Source: Pachyseris speciosa (taxonomy: Eukaryota > Cnidaria > Anthozoa > Scleractinia > Pachyseridae). From it: a stretch of DNA of 64,000 nucleotides. The notes under the pieces were generated by a model that saw only the letters and a program-made list of their open reading frames with translations, searched no databases and had not been told where the DNA came from. The DNA lies in NCBI GenBank assembly GCA_016490735.1, contig JAEMWC010001006.1, positions 27,501 to 91,500 on the forward strand, in the 5' to 3' direction. This document shows, in pieces, positions 9,469 through 19,501 of this stretch (position 1 is the first letter of the stretch; the number at the start of each line of letters is the position of its first letter). Made by a program: the position numbers and the translations under genes.

Positions 9469-9487
9469 TCCTTACCCAACGAAGCTT

Positions 9488-9751
9488 AAACCACTACCCC
9501 CTCCACTTCTTTCATTACCCCTCTATTCGCCACCCCCCGAGGCGGGAGTCTTCATTCAGGTTCGGCACTCAGCTCCTGAAGATTTTTGTAATGTTCGTTG
9601 TTTGAAATGCAATAGTTGCAACGAAGACGATATTTGTCTTAGAACCGGAGCCCCACCTCCCTTTTGGGTTGATATGGATGATCCGCCTGCTCGGGTGTGG
9701 GATGAATGGTTTGGGGTTTGGGATGCAGCCGGAATGGGTGATGTGGAGTAA
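9488..9751 (+). pseudogene. Cys-rich Polinton ORF, copy 2 (headless)
   Basis: Duplicate of the 3' part of the ORF at 5,750-6,076. The duplication border removed its ATG; upstream, the frame runs into antisense of the copy-1 protease. It is therefore a 5'-truncated copy. Confidence 0.6.
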
Positions 9752-9799
9752 CGCGGCAGTATTAGAGAAAGGCGCGCGAAGGGTGTGGGTGGTACAGCT

Positions 9800-10108
9800 A
9801 TGACAGAGTGGTTGAAGCGGCGCACCATAAGACACGCGCTTGTCGCAGAAATTTACAAGTGGTTGGTGAATAAGGATTCCATAGATTATGGTCTAATGTG
9901 CTGTGTGAGTGAACAGGTGCAATATGACATATTACCATGGAAACACATTCTGAAAACGAGAGAAAACCACTTTATCAGCGAATGCGCTTTTATTATGTAC
10001 AGGGTTTTGCATTCCCTTCCACCAGATGAAAAATATTGTATAAAGAGGTGGTTGAGTAATCAAGGTTTATTCAATACATTTGCTGAAGCCATGCAGCCGC
10101 TCTATTAG
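9800..10108 (+). CDS. Polinton small paralogous ORF b1, copy 2
   Basis: The translation is identical to that of 6,125-6,433. It has the same KTRENHFISECA and WLSNQGLF core. It is unknown in function and a member of the three-gene b family. Confidence 0.6.
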   Translation: MTEWLKRRTIRHALVAEIYKWLVNKDSIDYGLMCCVSEQVQYDILPWKHILKTRENHFISECAFIMYRVLHSLPPDEKYCIKRWLSNQGLFNTFAEAMQPLY

Positions 10109-10134
10109 AGAAATGGGGTGTGTGGGTAAGAGCG

Positions 10135-10434
10135 ATGGCAACACATAATTTGTTGCGCTACAATGTCAGGCAAGCCCTGATCACAGAGATTAACAAGTGT
10201 TTGGGGAAAAAAAGAAATGTGGATTCTCCCCACAGAATCAAGATTCACCACGTACGCGAATTGTTGAGGCAGGATATGACACCCTGGCAGTACATCAAGA
10301 AAACGAGGGACAACAATTTTATTGACGAATGTGCTCATTGTTGTTTAATGGTCGCTTATTCTCTTCCCGAAGAAGAAAAAGAGTTTATGGATAAGTGGCT
10401 GACTGATGAAGGGCTTTATGATACAATCTATTGA
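10135..10434 (+). CDS. Polinton small paralogous ORF b2, copy 2
   Basis: Identical in translation to 6,460-6,759 and a paralog of the ORF just upstream. Function unknown. Confidence 0.6.
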   Translation: MATHNLLRYNVRQALITEINKCLGKKRNVDSPHRIKIHHVRELLRQDMTPWQYIKKTRDNNFIDECAHCCLMVAYSLPEEEKEFMDKWLTDEGLYDTIY

Positions 10435-10455
10435 ACAAATGGGTGACAAATAAAA

Positions 10456-10740
10456 ATGGACAATTAACGGTACATTATATACCGAAAGTTAGTTTTAAGA
10501 ATAAACAAGCGGCTCAAGACGTTGAACAAATTTAACCTCCCTGAGGAGTATGATTCAGTTCTTTTTGTGCGCCACTTGCTGCAGAACAATAAATATCTCT
10601 GGTTGTACATCAAGAAAAAAAAATTATTCACAACATCTTTTTTGATTTTGTTTTCAAAACACTTAATCGTCTTAAACCACCCGAAAAGGAATATGTGAGG
10701 CGTTGACTGCACAATGAAGGGTTTTAGGAAATACTTTATT
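10456..10740 (+). pseudogene. third b-family paralog, broken, copy 2
   Basis: Duplicate of 6,781-7,065 with the same frameshift and stops, so the decay predates the duplication. Confidence 0.55.
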
Positions 10741-10912
10741 AAAGATGAATGGACCATTTGGAGAGAGTCAACAAATTTCCACCCGACTTGCGGAGGAAAA
10801 TTTATCCAAAACCAATTGAAAGACAAAAGACAAAGAGATGGGTGCTCCCCTTTTGCGGTTCATTTTTGCACTTGTCTTTAACGAGGGACGGGTTTTTGAA
10901 CAATAGCACCCT

Positions 10913-11311
10913 TTGATAAATGGAATTGCACCAACTCCCAACAGAGTTGAGAGAAAAAATTCGAGACAAAAAAAGGGTGGGTTAGGACAAAGTACACAGA
11001 GATCTTTTTTCTGTTTTTTTGAGGGCGCGCCTTTTTGTGACATTGAAAATTGCTTCACCCTTATCACAAGCTGTGGAAAATGCAACACATGCCGGAGGAA
11101 TGGCTGTTGTTGGGCCTGTTGGTTGAAAAACAGGCACCACAGGCTGTGTCAGTGGTATGAAGTTGAGGATATTAAACAAAAGTGGGCATGGATTATGTAT
11201 ACCCATGGTTGCCACATTTATGCTCGCAATGTATTGATGGGTGGTGCCCCTTGCAAGGACGGCCCAGAACCTTTGAGAAAGAGGTCAGAGATGAATTTCG
11301 GAGAGTCGTAA
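10913..11311 (+). CDS. Cys-rich hypothetical, copy 2
   Basis: Duplicate of 7,238-7,636, with the same uncertainty over the coding frame. Confidence 0.3.
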   Translation: MINGIAPTPNRVERKNSRQKKGGLGQSTQRSFFCFFEGAPFCDIENCFTLITSCGKCNTCRRNGCCWACWLKNRHHRLCQWYEVEDIKQKWAWIMYTHGCHIYARNVLMGGAPCKDGPEPLRKRSEMNFGES

Positions 11312-11331
11312 ATGAACTTTGGGAAAAAGGA

Positions 11332-11983
11332 TTAGAAACTTGGGTTTGAGACTCCCAAACCAAGTTTTTCTTTCACATTAATTGCATTTCGGGCCAACGA
11401 ATGACCCCATTGTCTCTTGTTTCGTGGAATTGCGTCAAGTGCTTTGACCATTTTTCGGTCAGCAACATGCTTGCAATATTTTTTCGTTCTCGCCATACTT
11501 CTTCGCACGAAAATTACAACTGCTGTAATCAACATCATGCTGCATTGCCACAGCATCCGCCGAGCCAGTCGGTTTCTCAAATACTTCCAAGATCTCACCC
11601 GTCTCAGGGTCAAAGCTCAGGTGATGGTTCAAGGGGTTGTAAGGCCCTGTGTAGTGGTGACCGGGTAGGGTCCAACCCTTCTTTGGCGCCGGCAGTTTCC
11701 CAATTAATTTATGAAAATCCACGCCCGTTCCATAGTAGTTGCGCAGGGTTTTCTTGAAAACATCCGCGAAACCGCGGTGTTGGGGGATGGCTTTGCCGAA
11801 AGCTTTTAAAAACTTTGTGTCAGTTGCAAATTTGGGAACCAGCACACCCTGGCAAACAAACCGCGAATCAAATAGACTCCCAATACCTCTTCCATAACCC
11901 TTCCACTTTATCCAAGAGCCGTAGCTGCGGGAGCCACCCTGCCGTTTGTAGTCGCCATATTGTCGTTTGTATTCAGCCACCAT
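11332..11983 (-). pseudogene. parvovirus-VP1-like phospholipase A2 gene, copy 2
   Basis: Duplicate of 7,657-8,308 with the same frameshift (near 11,485). The calcium-loop motif GPYNPLN and the HDVDY catalytic motif are present. This copy lies in the ancestral order downstream of the pX-like gene and protease, so it belongs to the intact late-gene series. Confidence 0.8.
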
Positions 11984-11988
11984 TGCTC

Positions 11989-12543
11989 TTACTTCTTTTT
12001 CAGAAACTTCAGGGCCTTTGAAAAGTTTGGGGTCAGAGATAACACTCCACAGTTTCTGAAATCAACGAATGGGAAGGGAACAGGAATTCCCGCTCCTCTT
12101 GGATTGTCGAGATCGGGCCTGTCGGTTTTGTAGGGGATGTTGGGTCGGACCTTTGTGGAAAGTTGGTTCAACGCTTCGCTCCCAACTTTTCGAAACACGA
12201 GTTTGCCTTTCACCACAACCCAATCAGTCGCCTTTCTTTGGAGCCTGGAATCTCTCATTGCTTCCGACGCATAGTATCGCCCCACCTCCACCCCTTTCTT
12301 TGCGAGATATGGAAACCCATGGTGAAGAAACAAATCCATCGCTGTTCCGTTGCCCTCTGCAAGAGAGGGCCCTGCTAGTTTCCCGACTTCGGTAAGAATC
12401 GTGTTTTTGTTATTCCACAGCTTGTGCATTTTACTTTCAACATTCTTCGCCCATTTTTTGTTGTGACTACTTTTTCTGACCCAGGGACATTCGGGGTGTT
12501 TCGCTTCTCTCTTACACAATAGACGTCCACTATCACGATACAT
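11989..12543 (-). CDS. Polinton virion-type protein, copy 2
   Basis: Duplicate of 8,314-8,868. The frame is open and the start overlaps the end of the protease gene. Function unknown. Confidence 0.55.
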   Translation of the reverse strand: MYRDSGRLLCKREAKHPECPWVRKSSHNKKWAKNVESKMHKLWNNKNTILTEVGKLAGPSLAEGNGTAMDLFLHHGFPYLAKKGVEVGRYYASEAMRDSRLQRKATDWVVVKGKLVFRKVGSEALNQLSTKVRPNIPYKTDRPDLDNPRGAGIPVPFPFVDFRNCGVLSLTPNFSKALKFLKKK

Positions 12544-13143
12544 GTTCAAAATAATTCTTCAAAACTTTCTCATTCTCTTGCACATCTGTGGAAAACATCC
12601 GGAGAATATCTGGGTAGCTTGTTCCCCTGTTGCGCTCATTGAGGAACAGCAAACAATAGTACCCACATCGCTCACTGCTCACTCGATTGCTTGGATTTGA
12701 TCCTCGTTGCGCAGGAAGGTTTTGTGCCGCGCTTTCAGCATCTCTCTTTCCCATTCGAACGGAGGGTGCTGTCCAAAAGAGTCGAAATACTCCACGTCTC
12801 CCCCACGCCAACAAGCGACCCAGAGTGTTCCCAAACTGCTGAAATTATCCAAGTTCAAAATACAAGGCGAGTGGTGGAAAGGTTGGGGTTCGTTTCGGGA
12901 GAAAATCCTTTTGATGGGGATGTTAAGATATTTACACCAATTGGTCAATTCAATGTTCGAGAGTGGGACATCCCTAAATTCCTGTCTTTGGACAGGAGGG
13001 TTTATTTTTTTCCTCCCAATCTTCCCAACTGCCCCAAACGGGCGGCGATACCACGGAGGATTAATTTGCATTCCTTTGCCACGAGGAGGAGGTGGGGGGA
13101 GGCGCGGCACAGAACGACTTGAGCAGGAGGGGCCCACTTGCAT
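12533..13143 (-). pseudogene. adenain-like cysteine protease, copy 2
   Basis: Duplicate of 8,858-9,468 with the same His-to-Leu change and the same frameshift before the Cys. Upstream, its reading frame is the same as that of the pX-like gene and is separated from it only by a TAA at about 13,150. That suggests the two were once translated together or that the frames happen to agree. Confidence 0.85.
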
Positions 13144-13149
13144 TCCTTA

Positions 13150-13728
13150 CCCAACGAAGCTTTTTACAAGGGACAAAGCAAGGGGAACCCCGATGGAAGC
13201 TAGCATTCCCAGAAACCCTCCATACTGAGCACTTCCTCCACCGCGAACTATTCCTTTCCCAACCAAGTGTCTTTCAATCGCCTTTTTCTGGTCTGGCGAA
13301 CAACATTTGTGTCAAACGGTAAAGTTGCACTTCGCTTGGGCCGTAGCCTTTTCCAAAAATCCTTTTTTCAAAATTTTGTCTGCCGCGAAACTCAACCCCG
13401 CAGTTGCCAAAGCTTTGGCGGCAGATTTGGCGGCTGGCACAAGCAATGGCCGGGCCAGACTGAACACCGTCGAAAAAAGATTGCCGCCGCTCTGTGCGAG
13501 TTTGGCGATTTGTGGTTTGCTGATTGTGATGTCCGCACCGCGCTTCTCGCTGGCAGCTTCTTTTGCGTGATTGATTTGGGTGGCAGTCAAAAGAAGAGTA
13601 TCACCACGCCCGATTTGTTCGGATTTGACCCGCAGAGTCACGGCCGTTCGCTAGGCAAGAGCCTTTTGCAGGCTTTGTTTCTGGCCATCAGTCAAGGCAA
13701 TCTGAAACGGATGGTACTTCGTCGCCAT
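13150..13728 (-). pseudogene. adenovirus pX-like (core/minor virion) protein
   Basis: The ATG at 13,728 begins MATKYHPFQIALTDGQKQ; the frame has TAG after codon 25 and TGA at 13,312-13,314, then continues to TAA near 13,150. Visible features are LRVKSEQIGRGDTLLLTATQ, an Ala-rich segment (PAAKSAAKALATAGLSFAAD), and after the TGA YGGFLGMLASIGVPLALSL, a hydrophobic motif typical of the pX-like proteins of Polintons/adintoviruses. Its role is probably in the core or membrane-active virion interior. Position between major capsid and protease is canonical. Confidence 0.7.
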
Positions 13729-13756
13729 CTTATACCAAAGAAAAGAATTTTCTGTC

Positions 13757-15022
13757 TCAAGCCACAACCAACTCGTTTCCAACCGCCTTGATCACAACCT
13801 CTTCCTCATTCGAGATGGCTGCGAAAATGATGAAATCGTGAGCGTTGGCAGCTTCATTCAACTTCCATTGCAGAACCATTTTCTTCGCATCGCCCGTCAT
13901 ACTTTCTTTAGTCGCGCGGAGGTCGAAGTAAATGATGGGGTAAAGAGAAGAATAGTTTATTTGGTTAATTTGGGTTCCTGAGTTGGGGTCGTTCTTCCTG
14001 TAACGAAACTCGATCAGATCGCGGCGGATACGTATTAGATCTTCTCCCTCGTAGTCGAAATCAGGGTAGTACGTTGAACCATACTGCAGTCGGCAAGAGC
14101 TCAATTTAGCTGAATTGTCTCCGTCGAGGTCGAATGTGTCGAAGAAGTACGGGTTTTGGTCCAGGGCATTCTCCTTCCGCGACTGTTGGAAGAAGATAAA
14201 GACATGTTTTGCGCATTTGATACCAGAGGAAATTGACCGCTCGCACTCCTTTGAGGGGTGTCAGAGGTCAAGGTTTCTTGCAAGAAGGTCCATTTCGTGG
14301 ATTCAGAAATTGTTCATTCATCATTTTTTGTCTTTCCAGTGTGAGCAACAGTTTCGGAGCCCACAAGTGAAACTTTTTGACCACAATTCGCCGCTCTGTG
14401 CCATCGTTCTGGTAAATCATTTCAGCGTCGTTCTGCAACACAATTTCAAACTCAAGCTGCATCGGGGGAGAAGTCTGTTCCAAAGCTCCTCGAAGAAGGA
14501 AAAACCTCTGAAAGGAACTATGGTTTTCACCGTTCCAGCCCCCCTTGAAAGTTTACGTCGCGCCACAATGGCCTTGTTGGCGGCGGCGGCGGCGGGGTTT
14601 GTCACAGTCGCGGCAGCGGTGTCGAGATAACAAAATTCGTCTTCCGCCACGCTAGTCGCGTAGATTTGGGAGTCCTCCGACAAGGTCTTGATGAACACCA
14701 CTTTGTGAATATCGTCTGCCTGGTACAGAGGCTTTCCCGCGGGCCTCACCGTCATTTTGCTGATGAGTGAGAAAGACCCGTTGACTGGCGCCGATTCTGT
14801 GTTGTTCGCGATGTTGGCCCCATCAGCTGTTGCTTCGAAGCGGTACTCGACAGCAAAATAGGCGTTCAACCAATCGTGGATGACATCTCTGTCTCTTGAA
14901 TAGAATTTGTACCCCTTCTTTCCCTGGTACTGACCATTTCCCGGCAACACGATCGGCGTCTCGAGATCGATGCGCTCATAGTACACTTTTTCAAGATACT
15001 TTGGCGAACGAAACCAAGCCAT
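13757..15022 (-). pseudogene. Polinton major capsid protein (double jelly-roll)
   Basis: The ATG at 15,022 (MAWFRSPKYLEKVYYERID) and a stop at 13,757 give a length of about 420 residues, normal for cnidarian Polinton capsids. Recognisable parts are WLNAYFAVEYRFEATADGA, FCYLDTAAA, LEFEIVLQNDAEMIY, and at the end LQYGSTYYPDFDYEGED, LYPIIYFDL and LNEAANAHDFIIFA. At least three frameshifts (near 14,440, 14,290 and 14,215) break the gene. It would form the hexon-like trimers of the icosahedral shell. Identification rests on remembered family motifs and gene order. Confidence 0.8.
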
Positions 15023-15058
15023 ACTTAGTGCGCGAAAAATATACAAACGAAAATAATT

Positions 15059-15414
15059 TTAAAGGCGATTGGCCAAAATTTGAGTGAGTTTCCACATCGC
15101 GTCTCCCCCCTTTGTTCTCCCCATTGGCTTTTCCCAACAACTGTCGGTTTTTTTCGCACCCCTTTCTTCTGTGCACATCTTTTTGGGAGGTTCATCTGTC
15201 ACAGGTGACAACGGCAAAACCACTTCTTGTTTCGCTGGCTTCGCAACTTCCGGGCCGATATCCAAGAGCTTATCGCGAATCCCGCCCGACCCTCTGTGCA
15301 TGTACTAATACCATCCCGCACTCGGGTCGAAAATTTTGTCCACTCACAAGGGTTGCTCATTTCGAGATGGGGCAATATACCCTTGAGAGAACGTTTCTCA
15401 AGGAGAAATTTCAC
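15059..15414 (-). pseudogene. small hypothetical between capsid genes
   Basis: Two overlapping minus-strand frames share protein-like stretches: EMSNPCEWTKFSTRVRDG in one, then DKLLDIGPEVAKPAKQ and PLSPVTDEPPKKMCTEE in the other. They are probably one gene of about 110 residues with a frameshift near 15,300. It is not recognised. It lies between the penton-type and major capsid genes on the same strand. Confidence 0.4.
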
Positions 15415-16343
15415 TGCACTTCTTTATTCGACCCATCCTCTCGAATCACAATACCCAAAGCCACATCAGACCCGTTGAGGTCCAAAATGTTGTTTCTCCC
15501 ATCCGTGACACGTACTCCGATCGAGCTGATTGTACTTCCACCAACGGGGTATATTTGAGGCGCAAAGGTTCTTTGTGGAAAGGGTTACTGACCGACAGCC
15601 CCACAGTGGGAAGATTGAACAAAACATCATTTGCCACATCATTCACCTTTCTCGTAATCAAGTCGCAGTGGAGAAAAATCCAGTCGACTCCCCTTGTGAT
15701 GTTGGGGATTCTGTCCCCGACGAAACTTGTCGCACCAGTCATAATCTTTTTGTCAAAGCCCAGCAGCTCTGCGAATTTCCCGACAGAGAGGTCGAGCTCA
15801 TAGTCTTTGACGACCCCGATCACAACTTGATCGATTGACAAATCAAAGTACAGATGAAAAACAAATTTTTTCTCCGCGGCAGAAGGGCCGACATATCCCG
15901 TGTGCGCCTGCAAATACGAGGCGAGGTTGGTGTACCCATACATCCCATCGGGGAACGTCAAAGTTTTCCACGCCTTTTTTTTTCCATGTCAGTTGGTTGT
16001 TGTTGTATTTTGCCGCCACATTGTGCCACGAATAGGTCATTGTGATCAACTCATCGAGGGCGGCTTCGTACTTCCGGGTTGGGTCGAGTTCGATCGGGGG
16101 GTTAAAGAAGATTCGAAAATCATGAGTCTTTTCGTTGTGGCGGCCTTTTTGCAGCTGCGCAAGACTGGAGTCAAGAAGAAACTGGAAAGTTATATAGTCC
16201 CGAATGATTTTCTGGCCTTGAGTTTGTGTCAAAAAGTTACGTTTGACAAGTTTGGAAACCAATTGCACAATGTCTTTTCGCAGTTTGTGAGAAATGTTTT
16301 TTGATCTCAAAGAACCAAGTTTCACGTACAAAGTATTGATCAT
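15411..16343 (-). pseudogene. penton-type minor capsid protein (single jelly-roll)
   Basis: The start is ATG 16,343, whose A is shared with the TAA of the upstream gene (TAATG overlap), which fixes the start. Visible motifs are ITMTYSWHNVAAKYNNN, DGMYGYTNLASYLQ, LYFDLSIDQVVIG, GFDKKIMTG, IPNITRGVDWIFLHCDL and, in a third frame, RVTDGRNNILDLNGSDVALG. Frameshifts lie near 15,965 and 15,545. About 310 residues, the usual length. Proteins of this type occupy the vertices of Polinton-group capsids. Assignment as penton is by motif memory and position. Confidence 0.7.
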
Positions 16344-16944
16344 TACCTCTTCCTCGTGTCCCAACCCATTTCCCTCCATCCATTCCTCTTCCAAGATTTC
16401 ATTTCATCGTCATTTCCTTCGATTGCAGGTCTTCGAGTTATGAGAGCTTCTTCCAAAGGCGTCATTGGTCTTTGTTTCGGGGTTGTAGGGAGGTAGGGAG
16501 GCGTTTCTGCAAAGTTTTTTTCCATCGCCGGAGCTTGCTCGCCAAAGGGGCTTGACTGGGGGGGGGGGGGGGGTGGGAGAGTGGCAACGGTCCTCTTCCT
16601 TCTCCGACCCTTTTTATTTCTTCTGTGATTTGTGGCAAAGTCCAATCTTTGTAAGCCCCGCTCCGCAATGTCTCTTGACCACTATTCGCCATTTTTGTGG
16701 CGTGGGTTCTGAGTGCCTTCAAAGCGTTCGCCCTTTGGCGCTTGCGGATGTATTCAGTTGTCTCGACCGGGGCGGGCCAGGTCTGGCGCAGAGGAATGTC
16801 CTCTTCCTCCACAGGTGGAGGGGGTGGGGGAAACTCGAAATCTTCCTCGAAGTCATTCTTGACGGGCGAGGGAGGAGGGGTGGAGGCCTCCGGCTGAAAT
16901 CCCTCTTGCCATTCGAACGGGTTGTTTCTGTCAAACTCCTCCAT
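16343..16944 (-). pseudogene. Pro-rich acidic Polinton protein
   Basis: The ATG at 16,944 starts MEEFDRNNPFEWQEGFQPEA, followed by acidic and poly-Pro stretches (FEFPPPPPPVEEED) and a basic segment (RKRQRANALKALRTHATKMA). A run of about 17 C residues (minus strand, about 16,557-16,573) encodes PPPPP; the natural C-terminus (RPMTPLEEALITRRPA…) lies in another frame after it, so the tract has slipped. The stop overlaps the ATG of the penton gene. Family unknown. Confidence 0.5.
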
Positions 16945-17030
16945 CGCGTAGCTTTGTCCCTCTTCAGGTGGTTGTTTAGCCTGGGTGGGGTCGCCCAGTG
17001 TTTTGTGATCGGTTTGAAAACCCGCTCCGC

Positions 17031-17150
17031 TTAGAGTTCCCCTATCGCCTTTGCGAGTTTGTCTCGTTTGAAAGTTTGCCGAATCTTGTCTTCTTGTTCC
17101 TCCAGCGCAGCTTCTGTCGCGGCCCGCTCTCGCCTCTTCTTTAAAGACAT
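17031..17150 (-). CDS. small basic coiled-coil-like ORF
   Basis: A 39-residue frame from ATG 17,150: MSLKKRRERAATEAALEEQ, then DKIRQTFKRDKLAKAIGEL. It is highly charged and helical. It may be a separate peptide or the N-terminus of the Pro-rich protein after a frameshift. It faces the packaging ATPase gene across 27 bp that contain GTATATAG, a possible shared TATA element. Confidence 0.4.
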   Translation of the reverse strand: MSLKKRRERAATEAALEEQEDKIRQTFKRDKLAKAIGEL

Positions 17151-17177
17151 GTTTTCTCGCGGAGGAGTATATAGAGA

Positions 17178-17810
17178 ATGAAAATTCCAAACTATGACCC
17201 CGGTGCTGCTAAAACAAATTGGCTGCAAGGCGACGCTAGGATATTTTCCGGATGCTGATCTGCGGCTCCAATTGTTCCGGCAAGAAAAACATCTTGCTGC
17301 ACATGCTTTTCAAGCTGTTGGATTACGACAAGGTTCTGCTTTCCTCGAACATTCACCAGAACAAGTACCATGCCCTTTTGGATCACTTCGCCAAAAGAAT
17401 CGACCCCAAGGTTGGTGACGAAGTAATCGAAGCGCATGGTGGCGACGATATTGTTCCGCTCGAGGAACTTTCCCACCCCGAGGCGGGAAGGCCCGACAAC
17501 CAAAAAATTGTCGTGTTCGACGACTTGGTTTGTGAAAAGAACCAAAACGACATGATAAACTACTTTATCAACGGCGGGCACCGCAACTCCGCTGTGATCT
17601 ATCTCTCTCAGGATTTTTTCAAAACACCCCAAAACCATCCGCGATAACTGTAGCCATTTCTGCATCTTTTCCTTTCTCCCAAGAGAGAACAGGCGGATCA
17701 CCGCCGATCTAGGGGTGGATCCCGACCTGCTGGGCCGCGCAACTGACAAAAAAATTCTCATTGTTTTATTACGACAAGTCGAAGAGAGAGATGAAATAAA
17801 AATTTTGACG
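17178..17810 (+). pseudogene. Polinton genome-packaging ATPase (FtsK/HerA type)
   Basis: The ATG at 17,178 gives MKIPNYDPGAAKTNWLQGDA; a frameshift near 17,250 leads to the Walker A segment LICGSNCSGKKN, then KIVVFDDLV (Walker B) and YFINGGHRNSAVIYLSQD, which is typical of Polinton packaging ATPases. A second shift near 17,636 separates the C-terminus (RDNCSHFCIFSFLPRENRR). It would translocate DNA into capsids. The Walker A Lys is followed by K rather than S/T. The fibre-like gene follows directly. Confidence 0.85.
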
Positions 17811-17825
17811 AAAGTACATAAAGAC

Positions 17826-19500
17826 ATGGGGTGGTTGAACAAAATTCCGGGAGGTTTTTTTCGCAGAGCAGAAGAAAGAATACCGGCACCTCGTGGCCCT
17901 CCCGGTCCGCGCGGCCAACATTGTGAGAAGGGGGGTCGCCACCCCATAGGACCAATAAGACCTCAAGGACCAACCGGTCCACACGGGCCTGCAGGGCCTT
18001 CAGGGCCTCGAGGGACAAGAGGGTTGCAAGGCCCTCCAAGCCCGCAAGGCCGAAAAGGGGCTTCAGGCCGGAAAGGCTCGGGCGACTTTAAAAGATATGG
18101 AAGCATCGCGATGACGGGCAACCTCGACATGGGGCGTAACCTGATTACTAACATGGCTTACGCTGTGGACGACCTCGACGCCACGAACAAAAGCTTTGTC
18201 AAATCTGAAATCGCGCTTTGTTTGAAACGCGACGGAAGCGACCCGGCACTGGGCGACCTGAATATGGCTGGGTGGGCCACTGAATAATTGAAAGACGTTG
18301 ATTCCAACACCCCCACTGAAAACGCCGTCAACAAAAAAATAAGTGGACTCAACGCGACCGCGCTAAAAGATCTAAACATGAACGACAACACAATCGAGAA
18401 TCTTTCGCCCCCCTTCAACCTCAAGGACGCGGTGAACAAAGAATATGTGGATGAGTATTTCGTGGAAAGAGATGGGTCGAGTACGATGTATGGGCATCTG
18501 GATATGGTCAACCACAAAATCGAAAATATCGGGGCTCCAACAAACGACAAACACGCGGTCAACAAAATTTACGTCGACCAAGCTCCTTTTCTCAAACTTT
18601 CTGGCGGGCAAATGGCGGGGGACATTGACATGCACAACAACACGCTCGCAAACTTGAAAGACCCTGTAGTGGGGCAACCAAGGAATATGTCGACGAGACG
18701 CACGTAGATGCCTCCGGCCAACCAGAAAACCCCTTCAAATATCTGATGAATGATGTCGATGAATCTTTGGATGAAAACAACATAACCGTGCACAATATTT
18801 CGAATTTTTCAGCCTCTCCTCACCAAATAAACCAATCGGCGTACAATTTCAATCTCATTGATGACAAAGATGGAACTGAACAATATCGCTCCAGAATTAG
18901 TTTCATCCTTTCAAGGCTCCCAATTGGTTTTTATACCTTTGAGAGAGAAATGTCAGCGTTTATGCGACTGCCGACACGCTGTCATTTGGTGCGCAAACCT
19001 CGAAAACATTCCCACCAACATCTTCCATCGCGGGCTATTTCAAAACAGTGCTGCACTTCGAAAAACGACAGGCTGGCCAACGAGAATATCTGTACCTGGA
19101 TCTGCATTGCAAAACCGAATTTCCCAATCCCACTGGGCGTATGGTTGTCTATGCTGTGAATGGGACTGTGGCAAAAGTACCTTCCACGGTGTTTCACCAA
19201 ATTTTCTTTGCGCAAGAAAAATGGAAGTGATATATTATTTGACAGTTCGAACCAACAACTTGCACACAGACTTGAACACCAACGGGTACAGCGTGGTTGG
19301 AAAGAATGGAGGGTGTTTTGAAGTTGATGATGATGGAAGAACAAAAATACATGGTGATTTGGATTTGAACGGGCATGGGATTCACGAGGTTCTTGATTTC
19401 CACTCTGGGAGAACGCGGCTGTTGAAAGATTTTGATCTGGGTGGAAAATGGGCTTACAGTGGCAGTACACCATGTTCGGTGAAACCCGGCGGTAGTTAAC
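17826..19500 (+). pseudogene. collagen/tail-fibre-like protein
   Basis: The ATG at 17,826 (MGWLNKIPGG) precedes a Gly-X-Y collagen segment (RGPPGPRG…GPTGPHGPAGPSGPRG…) of about 20 triplets, then a repeat of about 35 residues: GxLDMxxNxIxNL, PxxxxDAVNKxYVD (e.g. GHLDMVNHKIENIGAP, GDIDMHNNTLANLKDP). Breaks include a TAA at 18,285-18,287 and shifts near 18,670 and 18,905. The C-terminal part reads GYFKTVLHFEKRQAGQREYL and HGDLDLNGHGIHEV. The mix of collagen and phage-fibre-like repeats suggests a trimeric surface fibre for attachment; that role is inferred. Confidence 0.7.
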
Positions 19501-19501
19501 A

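Larger units (their letters stand above)
5811..9485. repeat. 3,675-bp tandem duplication, copy 1
   Basis: Identity with 9,486-13,160 starts at 5,810 and holds to 9,487, offset exactly 3,675. I noticed a single difference (T at 9,337, C at 13,012). The block contains the small-ORF cluster, the PLA2 gene, a virion-protein gene and the protease. It is either a very recent duplication or an assembly duplication; the genes inside carry the same old frameshifts in both copies. Confidence 0.95.
9486..13160. repeat. 3,675-bp tandem duplication, copy 2
   Basis: Second copy of 5,811-9,485. Its left border joins the end of copy 1 at GAAGC|TTAAACC, and its right border (…GAAGCTTTTTACAAG) continues into the pX-like gene, so copy 2 holds the ancestral right junction and copy 1 the ancestral left junction. 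AAGCTT (a HindIII site) is present at both junctions. Confidence 0.95.

Noticed and set aside
9032..9751. 239-codon plus-strand ORF across the Polinton duplication junction
   Set aside because: Its first two thirds are antisense to the protease; it is open by chance and by the duplication border.
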